A stretch of 5,904 nucleotides of DNA from Flavobacterium sp. UBA807 (lineage in GTDB: Bacteria > Bacteroidota > Bacteroidia > Flavobacteriales > Flavobacteriaceae): contig DBIH01000053.1 of NCBI GenBank assembly GCA_002296885.1, positions 1-5,904 on the forward strand, written 5' to 3'. A program made the translations under genes and the position numbers. The notes under the pieces were generated by a model. That model made no database searches, was not told the origin of the DNA, and worked only from the letters and a program-made list of their open reading frames with translations. Below, piece by piece: positions 1 to 5,904 of the stretch. Numbering within the stretch: the first letter of the stretch is position 1; every line of letters begins with the position of its first letter.

Positions 1-963
1 AATTCGGGAGAAGAATTGTTGATTCCGGATGCTGAAACGACTGATTTTGGTGTTTTTGGAACTACAAATTATGAGTTCGGAAAAAATGTTTTACAAGCCG
101 GGCTTCGTTTTGACAACAGAAAAGTGACTTCTGAAACTCATGGAATCGTTGGCACTGAAGGTTATTTTGAAGCGATTGATAAAAACTTTGACAGCTTTAA
201 TGCTTCGTTGGGTTACAAAACCAATCTGGCTGATGATTTTACCTTGCGTTTGAATATTGCCTCCGGTTTTCGTGCTCCGAATTTAGCCGAATTGACTTCA
301 AACGGAGTTCACGAAGGAAGCAATCGTTACGAAATTGGGAATTCCAATCTGCAAAATGAACAGAATCTGCAAACCGATTTAAATCTCGAATATAAAAGCT
401 CGCACTTTGAATTGTTTGCCAACGGATTTTATAATCACATCAATAATTACATTTTTATTTCACCAAACGGAAACGTGATTGAGGGTAACAATGTATATGA
501 TTATGTTCAGGCGAATGCCAAATTATATGGTGGTGAAGCCGGAATCCATTTTCATCCGCATCCTTTAGACTGGCTGCATTTTACCAGTAGTTTTGAAACC
601 GTAATCGGTAAAAAAGCTGACGGAAGTTATCTGCCTTTGATTCCTGCAAACAAATGGGACAATACTTTTAAAGGGGAATTCAATATAAAAAACTGGTGGA
701 ACGATGGTTTTGCGACACTGAATATTGAAAGCACTTTTGCTCAGAATAACAATAGTGAATTTGAGACAAAATCAAAAGATTATACTTTGGTAAATCTGGG
801 TTTAGGTGGAAAAATTACGATTAACAAAGCAAGTTTCAATCTGAATTTGAATGCCAATAATGTATTTAACAAAACCTATATTTCACATTTGTCACGTTTA
901 AAATCAGATGGAATTCCAAACATTGGAAGAAACATCGTTCTTGGAATTAATTTTATGATATAA
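1..963 (+). CDS. TonB-dependent outer-membrane receptor, C-terminal part (5' end outside window)
   Basis: This is the C-terminal 320 residues of a TonB-dependent receptor, the outer-membrane beta-barrel that imports metal chelates or other nutrients using TonB-ExbBD energy. The frame is open from base 1, and the TTG at 16 is an internal Leu codon rather than a start. The plug domain and N-terminal strands therefore lie upstream. Family features seen, numbered from the first codon: the barrel signature SGFRAPNLAEL at about 88-98; RYEIGN followed by L..E at 109-120; alternating amphipathic strands throughout; GGEAGIHFHPHP at 179-188; LPLIPANKW in the middle; and a final strand NIGRNIVLGINFMI closing the barrel. 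The RYEIGN pattern resembles the CirA/BtuB/ZnuD-like branch rather than SusC-type glycan receptors. The substrate cannot be read from this fragment; iron-siderophore, haem, zinc or cobalamin are all possible. The gene ends just before a strong hairpin terminator. No frameshift is seen. Confidence 0.9.
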   Translation, partial: NSGEELLIPDAETTDFGVFGTTNYEFGKNVLQAGLRFDNRKVTSETHGIVGTEGYFEAIDKNFDSFNASLGYKTNLADDFTLRLNIASGFRAPNLAELTSNGVHEGSNRYEIGNSNLQNEQNLQTDLNLEYKSSHFELFANGFYNHINNYIFISPNGNVIEGNNVYDYVQANAKLYGGEAGIHFHPHPLDWLHFTSSFETVIGKKADGSYLPLIPANKWDNTFKGEFNIKNWWNDGFATLNIESTFAQNNNSEFETKSKDYTLVNLGLGGKITINKASFNLNLNANNVFNKTYISHLSRLKSDGIPNIGRNIVLGINFMI

Positions 964-965
964 AG

Positions 966-999
966 AAAAAGCCCGATTCAAATTGAATCGGGCTTTTTT
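966..999. terminator. Bidirectional intrinsic terminator between convergent genes
   Basis: GCCCGATTC (971-979) pairs perfectly with GAATCGGGC (985-993) around the five-base loop AAATT. An A-tract (966-970) precedes the stem and a T-tract (994-999) follows it, so both strands show a GC-rich hairpin followed by a U-run. It starts three bases after the TAA of the receptor gene (+) and lies just past the TAA (1003-1005) of the AIM24-family gene (-). It can therefore end transcription of both convergent units. Confidence 0.9.
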
Positions 1000-1002
1000 A
1001 TT

Positions 1003-1803
1003 TTAAAAACTATTATCGCCATCAATCATTCTTCCTAATCCGCCAAGAAGGCTTCCTTCTTCCCTGCTGCTTCCACCATTTCGTGGTGCCGAAGCTATGA
1101 TTCTGTCCGCCAGTCTGCTGAATGGAAGCGACTGAACATAAACTGTTCCCGGTCCGCGAAGTGTGGCAAAAAACAAACCTTCTCCACCAAAAATCGAGTT
1201 CTTGATTCCGCCAATAAATTCGATATCATAATCGACATCCTTGGTAAAACCAACGATGCATCCGGTATCCACTTTCAGAACTTCACCTGAAGCCAATTCC
1301 TTTTTTGCCAATGTTCCGCCTGAATGGACGAAAACCATTCCGTCACCTTCAAGTTTCTGCATGATGAAACCTTCGCCACCAAAAAGTCCCCGCCCTAATT
1401 TCTTAGAAAATTCTATCCCTATCGAAACACCTTTGGCTGCGCATAAAAATGAGTCTTTTTGGCAAATAAATTTGCCGCCATATTGAGTCAAATCTAAAGC
1501 AATAATTTTGCCTGGATAAGGAGCTGCAAAACTAACTCTGCTTTTCCCGGAGTTTTGATTCAGATAAGCCGTCATAAAAAGGCTTTCACCTGTCAAAACC
1601 CTTTTTCCTGCAGAAAGTAGTTTGTCAAAAAGCCCCGATTGTTGTTTTGAACCGTCACCAAAAATGGTTTCCATCTTAATTCCGTTGTCCATCATCATAA
1701 AGCTCCCAGCTTCCGCGACTACAATTTCCTGTGGATCGAGTTCAATTTCCACATATTGCATTTCTTCACCATAAATTTTATAGTCTATTTCGTGTGCCTG
1801 CAT
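1003..1803 (-). CDS. TIGR00266/AIM24 family protein
   Basis: This 266-residue protein belongs to the AIM24 (TIGR00266) family, whose members adopt a beta-rich fold related to the TRAP RNA-binding protein. The bacterial role is not established. Matching sequence features are [15 protein letters not shown] near residues 30-44, a loop [11 protein letters not shown] before a helical segment at about 58-72, [11 protein letters not shown] at 96-105, and two copies of an FGGEG-containing hairpin at 141-145 and 205-209. The copies ([19 protein letters not shown] and [19 protein letters not shown]) indicate an internal pseudo-repeat. The C-terminal 25 residues are Gly/Ser/Arg-rich and probably flexible. 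There is no signal peptide or membrane segment, so it is probably cytoplasmic. It ends at full family length. It lies 59 bases after mtgA on the same strand and is probably the last gene of that operon. A weak -7-like sequence on the minus strand (TAACTTTTTG, 1856-1847) leaves room for its own promoter. The ATG start has no Shine-Dalgarno sequence, as is usual in Bacteroidota. Confidence 0.92.
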   Translation of the reverse strand: MQAHEIDYKIYGEEMQYVEIELDPQEIVVAEAGSFMMMDNGIKMETIFGDGSKQQSGLFDKLLSAGKRVLTGESLFMTAYLNQNSGKSRVSFAAPYPGKIIALDLTQYGGKFICQKDSFLCAAKGVSIGIEFSKKLGRGLFGGEGFIMQKLEGDGMVFVHSGGTLAKKELASGEVLKVDTGCIVGFTKDVDYDIEFIGGIKNSIFGGEGLFFATLRGPGTVYVQSLPFSRLADRIIASAPRNGGSSREEGSLLGGLGRMIDGDNSF

Positions 1804-1862
1804 TGTTTTGCTGTTTTTAAAGTTTGGTAATTAGTAAAGCATTTTTCAAAAAGTTACATCAA

Positions 1863-2546
1863 TTAATATTCTATCTTTCCGATATGCCGCATAACTCTCA
1901 TTATTTTTTCTTTTCTTCCACTTATATATGAGGAAGAGTTTGAGGCTTTGAATTTTCTTGGATTTGGTAAAATTGCGGCTATTCCGGCGGCTTCTTTTGC
2001 AGTTAAATCAATTGCTTTTTTACTATACCAATGTCGTGCTGCTTCCTGCGCACCATAAACACCGTTGCCCATTTCTATGCTGTTAAGGTAAACTTCCATG
2101 ATGCGTTCCTTGCCCCAAATTAATTCTATCAAAACCGTAAAATAAGCTTCTAATCCTTTACGCAAATAACTTCGTCCCTGCCATAGGAAAACATTTTTTG
2201 CGGTTTGCTGTGAAATAGTGCTTCCGCCTTTTAATCGTTTACCTTTGCTGTTACTTTTAAACGCTTTTTGCATCGCCTTAAAATCGAAGCCATGGTGTTT
2301 TAAAAAATTTCCGTCTTCACTGGCAATCACCGCTTTCGGAAGGTTGGGAGAAATCTCTTCCAGAGGAACCCATTTATGGCTGAAGGTAGCATCGCCCTCA
2401 TTATCTAACTTAAATTCGATAATCCTTGTAATCATTAAAGGTGTAAATGGAATTGGAACCCATTTAAAAATAATTACCGATAAAACAGAAAGCCCGAAGA
2501 ACCAAAGCATGGCTTTCCAAATCCAGCGAAAAAATTTTTTTATCAT
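1863..2546 (-). CDS. mtgA: Monofunctional biosynthetic peptidoglycan transglycosylase (GT51)
   Basis: MtgA polymerises lipid II into glycan strands on the periplasmic face of the inner membrane, without a transpeptidase domain. The 227-residue length is normal for the family. A basic start (MIKKFFRW) leads into one transmembrane anchor at about residues 10-29, and the GT51 domain fills the rest. Motifs in order: SEDGNFLKHHGFD (76-88) with the first catalytic glutamate E77; KGGSTISQQTAKN (106-118), the lipid-binding loop; RKGLEAYF (129-136), whose E133 fits the second conserved glutamate by spacing; and KERIMEVYLN (146-155). The AAGIAAILPNPRKF segment at 187-200 is also typical. All key residues are present, so it should be active. 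It starts three bases after the stop of the upstream FAD oxidoreductase, which implies co-transcription and probably translational coupling. The ATG at 2546 directly precedes the basic/hydrophobic anchor, which supports this start. Confidence 0.96.
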   Translation of the reverse strand: MIKKFFRWIWKAMLWFFGLSVLSVIIFKWVPIPFTPLMITRIIEFKLDNEGDATFSHKWVPLEEISPNLPKAVIASEDGNFLKHHGFDFKAMQKAFKSNSKGKRLKGGSTISQQTAKNVFLWQGRSYLRKGLEAYFTVLIELIWGKERIMEVYLNSIEMGNGVYGAQEAARHWYSKKAIDLTAKEAAGIAAILPNPRKFKASNSSSYISGRKEKIMRVMRHIGKIEY

Positions 2547-2549
2547 AGT

Positions 2550-3665
2550 TTATTTTACTAAATCTGCTAATTCCTGTCCTATCAGACTGCCAATGGCAAC
2601 ACCCATTCCGCCTAATCTTACACCACAATAGACATGTTCAGCCATTTGCTCGACTATTGGTTTTTTGGTCAAGCCCAATCCCATAATTCCGCTCCAGCGA
2701 TGAGCGATTTTATATTTGGTGTTTGGTAAAATTACTTCTTTTAACAATTGTTCCAGCCTGTTTTGGATTAATTCTGTCAATCCTAATTCTGTTGTGGTTT
2801 CTTCTTCAAACGCAAGGTTTCTCCCGCCGCCGAATAAAATCCTATCGTCAATATTCCGGAAATAATAATAGCCTTTATCCAGATGAAACGTTCCTTTGAT
2901 GTCAAGATTCGGAATTGGTTCCGTTATCAAGACCTGCGCTCTTGCCGGCTTTACCTGGTTATGGGTAAGTTCGCCTGCAAATCCATTGGTTGTAAACAAT
3001 AATTTTTTGGTCGAAAAACTAAAGTCCGCTAGAGCAACCTCAACACTCTCATTTTTTTCCTGATATGAAGTAACCTCAACCTGATTCAAAATCATAATAT
3101 CATTTGCAATTGCTTTCTGAAGCAGGGCATTCATCATTTTTCCGGTATCAATCTGTGCTTCAAACGGATTGAAAATAAGATAATCCTGAATTCCCTGAAA
3201 AGCAAAACGGTCGACTTCTTTAGCGAATACTTCATTCCTGAATAGCGGCTTCAATAATTCATTTATAAAAGGAAGCTTTTGCAGGCATTCATTATAAGTG
3301 CTATCGTCATCCTTCAGAAACAGCTCATATCCACCATAAGGTTTAAAATCGATTGCATTATCACCAAGGTTTTTGCGAAGCAACTGCAGGCCGTTCCAGC
3401 GTTTTTGAATTAGTTGAAGAACTTCTTCCTCGCTATGTGATTTTAAATCATCTATTATTTCCGAAAGGCTTCCAAAACAGGCAAAACCTGCATTTTTTGT
3501 ACTGGCACCCTGAGGCAGCATTCCTTTTTCTAAGATCAATATCTTACTTTCAGGAAACTTTTCGCGAAGGGCGAGTCCGCAATGAAGTCCTACAATACCG
3601 CTTCCAACTATAGTAAAATCAACGTTTGTAAACCAATTTTTGAGTTCCCAATAGCTAAGATCCAT
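2550..3665 (-). CDS. FAD-dependent oxidoreductase, DAO (D-amino acid/glycine oxidase-like) family
   Basis: This 371-residue flavoprotein has the DAO fold, which oxidises amines or amino acids at the C-N bond. The substrate here is unknown. The N-terminal Rossmann motif is FTIVGSGIVGLHCGLAL (17-33) with GxGxxG at 21-26, and the acidic residue ending the second strand is E46 in ILILEKG, expected to bind the FAD ribose. ASTKNAGFACFG (54-65) matches the conserved segment near the flavin in this family. The middle (about 100-270) is the substrate domain. ILFGGGRN (276-283), HRWSGIMGLGLTKKPIVE (322-339) and the C-terminal GVRLGGMGVAIGSLIGQELADL (348-369) complete the FAD site. There is no signal peptide, so it is probably cytoplasmic. 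It is the first gene of a likely three-gene minus-strand operon, with mtgA starting three bases after its stop. A tie to peptidoglycan amino acids is tempting but rests only on position. The ATG at 3665 fits the family start about 20 residues before the Rossmann glycines. Confidence 0.9.
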   Translation of the reverse strand: MDLSYWELKNWFTNVDFTIVGSGIVGLHCGLALREKFPESKILILEKGMLPQGASTKNAGFACFGSLSEIIDDLKSHSEEEVLQLIQKRWNGLQLLRKNLGDNAIDFKPYGGYELFLKDDDSTYNECLQKLPFINELLKPLFRNEVFAKEVDRFAFQGIQDYLIFNPFEAQIDTGKMMNALLQKAIANDIMILNQVEVTSYQEKNESVEVALADFSFSTKKLLFTTNGFAGELTHNQVKPARAQVLITEPIPNLDIKGTFHLDKGYYYFRNIDDRILFGGGRNLAFEEETTTELGLTELIQNRLEQLLKEVILPNTKYKIAHRWSGIMGLGLTKKPIVEQMAEHVYCGVRLGGMGVAIGSLIGQELADLVK

Positions 3666-3679
3666 TCGTTATTTTTTTC

Positions 3680-3714
3680 TAAAAATACTTTTTTCAGCTA
3701 AATCTATAAGCAAA
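3680..3714 (-). promoter_or_regulatory. Weak candidate promoter for the oxidoreductase-mtgA operon
   Basis: On the minus strand, TATTTTTA (3687-3680) matches seven of eight bases of the Bacteroidota -7 element TAnnTTTG. A TTTG (3714-3711) lies upstream as a possible -33 element. The 23-base spacer is longer than the usual 19-21, and the region is very AT-rich, so a chance match is quite possible. The start codon at 3665 would follow a very short leader. An alternative -7 (TAGATTTA, 3706-3699) lacks a -33 partner. Confidence 0.25.
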
Positions 3715-3810
3715 AGCTTTAAAATTTATCATTTTCGTATGAATTTTTCTCATTCTTTAACCATAAATAAGTGATTGATAGTGTAGTTTGTCGATTTGTT
3801 AATAGTTTTA

Positions 3811-3822
3811 TTAAATATTTAA
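3811..3822. repeat. 12-base perfect palindrome in the divergent intergenic region
   Basis: TTAAATATTTAA is its own reverse complement. It ends 21 bases before the -7 element proposed for the metallopeptidase gene, so it overlaps where RNA polymerase or a dimeric regulator could bind. It contains no G or C, and in this very AT-rich stretch it may be a chance occurrence. Binding by any protein is not shown. Confidence 0.3.
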
Positions 3823-3843
3823 ATCATTTATAGAAATTAATTT

Positions 3844-3851
3844 TATTTTTG
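3844..3851 (+). promoter_or_regulatory. Bacteroidota -7 promoter element for the metallopeptidase gene
   Basis: TATTTTTG matches the Bacteroidota primary-sigma -7 consensus TAnnTTTG exactly. Transcription would start near 3857, giving a leader of roughly 28 bases before the ATG at 3885. The -33 element is poor: the nearest candidate is TTTA at 3818-3821, 22 bases upstream, whereas good TTTG motifs (3787-3790, 3795-3798) are too far away. The poor -33 would fit either weak or activator-dependent expression. Confidence 0.45.
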
Positions 3852-3884
3852 GTGCACTATAGAATAACCAAACCTAAATTAATT

Positions 3885-5904
3885 ATGAAACGTAAACTAC
3901 TTATTGTTGCTTTATTGGCAACTGCAAGTGTTACTTTTGCCCAAAACAAAAGCAACATGTGGAGTAACACCACAAAAAAAGCCAACATGGTGGCGCTTGA
4001 ACCTAGGATGCGCCTTCCTGAAAACCACCTCTTCAATTTAAACCTTTCAACATTAAAGAGCAGTTTGAGCAATGCTTCAGAGAGAACGGCTAACACAAAA
4101 TCAAATACGGTTTTAGCTATTCCGAATGCAGATGGGGTTTTAGAAAATTACCGCGTTTATGAAAACTCAAACATGGATCCTGCCTTAGCTTCAAGATATC
4201 CGGAAATTAAGTCCTACATTGGAATTGGAATTGACAATCCGGCTGCAACGGCTTATTTCAGTGTTTCACCATTAGGTTTCAAATCGATGGTACTTGCTCC
4301 TGATAAATCTGCCGTTTTTATTGAGCCAATTTCTGCTGATCTGGGAACCTATACTGTTTACAGAAAAGCTGACAGAGCACAATCGCTTACTCCGTTTGAA
4401 TGTAGTGTTGTAGATAATGCTGCTCCTCAGTTACAAAATTTAACAGCAAGACCAAACGCAGATGACGGTTTGTTGCGTACTTATAGATTAGCAATGTCCT
4501 GTACAGGCGAATATGCTGTTTATTTTGGAGGTACAAAAGCATTAGCTTTAGCTGCTATCAACAATTCACTCACAAGATGTAATGGTGTTTTTGAAAAAGA
4601 CTTTGGTGTTCATTTGAATCTTATTGCCAATACTGATGCCGTTATTTATACGAATGCATCTACGGACCCTTATTCGGCTGCTTCAGGTATGTCGAGCTGG
4701 AATTCACAATTGCAATCAACTCTAACTTCGGTTATTGGTGAAGCTAATTATGATATCGGACACTTATTCGGAGCGTCTGGTGGTGGTGGAAATGCAGGCT
4801 GCATTGGTTGTATTTGTACTAACGGATCAAAAGGAAGTGGTATTACATCTCCAGCTGACGGTATTCCGTCAGGCGATAATTTTGACATTGATTATGTTGC
4901 TCACGAAATGGGCCACCAAATGGGAGCAAACCATACCTTTACTCATAGTAATGAAGGAACCGGTGTTCAGGTTGAGCCAGGTTCAGGTTCAACAATTATG
5001 GGATATGCCGGAATTACATCACTAGATGTTCAGCCACATTCTGACGCTTATTTTCATGCCGTTAGTATTCAACAAGTAACAAATAATCTTAAATCAAAAA
5101 CCTGTTCTGTAAATATTTCTACAGGAAATACCGCACCAACGGTTAATGCTGGTTTGGATTATACAATCCCAAAAAGCACTCCGTTCATGTTAACAGCAAC
5201 CGGATCTGATGCTAATGGAGATGCTCTCACTTACAATTGGGAACAAATGGATTCTCAAACTACATCAGCAGCTCCAAGTGCTACCAAAACAACAGGAGTA
5301 GATTTCAGATCATATAATTCAACTACATCTCCTACGAGATATTTCCCTAGAATGGCTACTGTTTTAACTGGCGGAACAACTACAGCAGGTAGTGAAATTA
5401 CTGTTGAAGCTTTGCCTTCTGTGGCAAGAACGTTAAACTTTAGGGTTACTGCCCGTGACAATAGAGCTGGTGGTCCTGCGAATAATAGTGATGACATGAT
5501 CGTTACTGTTAATGCCACTGCCGGTCCATTTAGTGTAACTGCTCCAAATACAGCTGTTTCTTATGTTGGTGGAAGTTCTCAAACGATAACATGGGCTGTG
5601 GCTGGTACAACAGCTAATGGTGTAAACTGCGCTAATGTTGATATTTTATTATCAACCGACGGAGGAAACACTTGGTCAACCTTATTAGCGGCTACTCCAA
5701 ATGATGGAACAGAAGCTGTTACAATTCCAAATACTCCGGGTACAACCAACAGGATTATGGTAAAAGGAACAAATCATATTTTCTTTGATGTTTCAAATAC
5801 TAACTTTACAATTACTGCAGGTTCTACAGATACTGTAGCTCCAACAGCACCAACATTATCAGCTTCAAACACTACTATAACAACAACTGATTTATCATGG
5901 TCTG
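3885..5904 (+). CDS. Secreted reprolysin-like zinc metallopeptidase, N-terminal part (3' end outside window)
   Basis: The frame is open from ATG 3885 to the window edge: 673 codons, no stop. It encodes an exported metzincin-type protease. Residues 1-19 are a signal peptide (MKRKLLIVALLATASVTFA, cleavage before Q20). Residues 20 to about 195 are probably a propeptide. The catalytic domain runs from about 198 (RTYRLAMSCTGEYA) to about 408, with NYDIGHLFGASGGGG at 288-302, the zinc site HEMGHQMGANH at 340-350 (ligands H340, H344, H350; catalytic E341) and the Met-turn STIMGYAG at 369-376 with M372. A PKD/cadherin-like segment (about 416-545) with SDANGDALTYNW follows, then a second Ig-like module (about 548-644) with LLSTDGGNTW. 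From 650 (VAPTAPTLSASN...DLSWS) a fibronectin III domain appears to begin. Related Flavobacteriaceae proteins usually end in a type IX secretion sorting domain, so export through T9SS is likely but not visible here. Substrate unknown; protein or peptide degradation outside the cell is inferred. The gene is divergent from the oxidoreductase operon. Confidence 0.93.
   Translation, partial: MKRKLLIVALLATASVTFAQNKSNMWSNTTKKANMVALEPRMRLPENHLFNLNLSTLKSSLSNASERTANTKSNTVLAIPNADGVLENYRVYENSNMDPALASRYPEIKSYIGIGIDNPAATAYFSVSPLGFKSMVLAPDKSAVFIEPISADLGTYTVYRKADRAQSLTPFECSVVDNAAPQLQNLTARPNADDGLLRTYRLAMSCTGEYAVYFGGTKALALAAINNSLTRCNGVFEKDFGVHLNLIANTDAVIYTNASTDPYSAASGMSSWNSQLQSTLTSVIGEANYDIGHLFGASGGGGNAGCIGCICTNGSKGSGITSPADGIPSGDNFDIDYVAHEMGHQMGANHTFTHSNEGTGVQVEPGSGSTIMGYAGITSLDVQPHSDAYFHAVSIQQVTNNLKSKTCSVNISTGNTAPTVNAGLDYTIPKSTPFMLTATGSDANGDALTYNWEQMDSQTTSAAPSATKTTGVDFRSYNSTTSPTRYFPRMATVLTGGTTTAGSEITVEALPSVARTLNFRVTARDNRAGGPANNSDDMIVTVNATAGPFSVTAPNTAVSYVGGSSQTITWAVAGTTANGVNCANVDILLSTDGGNTWSTLLAATPNDGTEAVTIPNTPGTTNRIMVKGTNHIFFDVSNTNFTITAGSTDTVAPTAPTLSASNTTITTTDLSWS

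Noticed and set aside
16..18. TTG as the start codon of the receptor gene
   Set aside because: The frame is open back to base 1 and the protein lacks the plug domain and signal peptide, so this is an internal Leu codon of a gene that begins upstream.
1241..1486. 81-residue plus-strand reading frame
   Set aside because: It lies wholly antisense to the AIM24-family gene and shows no recognisable domain; it is a shadow.
1847..1856. Separate promoter for the AIM24-family gene (TAACTTTTTG on the minus strand)
   Set aside because: It only partly matches TAnnTTTG and there is no convincing -33 partner; co-transcription with mtgA is simpler.
2218..2631. 137-residue plus-strand reading frame
   Set aside because: It is antisense to mtgA and to the end of the oxidoreductase gene, both of which are clear family members; its composition is that of a shadow frame.
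3353..3613. 86-residue plus-strand reading frame
   Set aside because: It is antisense to the FAD-binding region of the oxidoreductase and has no family features.
3857..4096. 79-residue minus-strand hydrophobic reading frame
   Set aside because: It is antisense to the signal peptide and propeptide of the metallopeptidase; the hydrophobicity arises from reverse-reading Thr/Asn/Lys codons.
4735..5025. 96-residue plus-strand frame inside the metallopeptidase
   Set aside because: It overlaps the zinc-binding region in another frame; the main frame carries the HExxH motif and runs without a stop.
5255..5518. 87-residue minus-strand reading frame
   Set aside because: It is antisense to the Ig-like modules of the metallopeptidase and has no recognisable features.
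3885..5904. Possible frameshift or pseudogene in the metallopeptidase region
   Set aside because: I translated all 673 codons from 3885 and found no stop and continuous family-like sequence; the frame simply runs off the window.

Overview
The window looks like chromosomal DNA from a Bacteroidota bacterium, most likely Flavobacteriaceae and Flavobacterium-like. Four things support this: AT-rich DNA, starts without Shine-Dalgarno sequences, a match to the Bacteroidota -7 promoter element (TAnnTTTG) upstream of the secreted protease, and a gene content typical of that group (TonB-dependent receptor, AIM24-type protein, secreted multidomain reprolysin-like protease). The species assignment is inference; no database was searched.

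Layout, left to right. Positions 1-963 (+) hold the 3' end of a TonB-dependent outer-membrane receptor whose start lies outside the window. A strong hairpin at 966-999 sits between it and a convergent gene and can terminate transcription in both directions. Positions 3665 down to 1003 (-) form a probable three-gene operon. It starts with a FAD-dependent oxidoreductase of the DAO fold (2550-3665). Three bases later comes mtgA, a monofunctional peptidoglycan glycosyltransferase (1863-2546). After a 59-base gap comes a TIGR00266/AIM24 family protein (1003-1803). A 219-base divergent intergenic region (3666-3884) carries a good promoter candidate for the rightward gene. From 3885 to the right edge (+) runs an uninterrupted reading frame of 673 codons with no stop. 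It encodes the N-terminal part of a secreted zinc metallopeptidase with signal peptide, propeptide, HExxHxxGxxH catalytic domain and Ig-like modules, and a fibronectin III-like segment is beginning at the edge.

The common theme is the cell envelope: an outer-membrane importer, a peptidoglycan polymerase and an exported protease. The sequence gives no evidence that they form one pathway. I see no mobile element, CRISPR array, tRNA, rRNA or sign of recent transfer, and nothing that qualifies as a clearly undescribed system. The most useful points for follow-up are the protease's modular architecture and CxxCxC cluster, the tight coupling of the oxidoreductase to mtgA, and the promoter/palindrome upstream of the protease.
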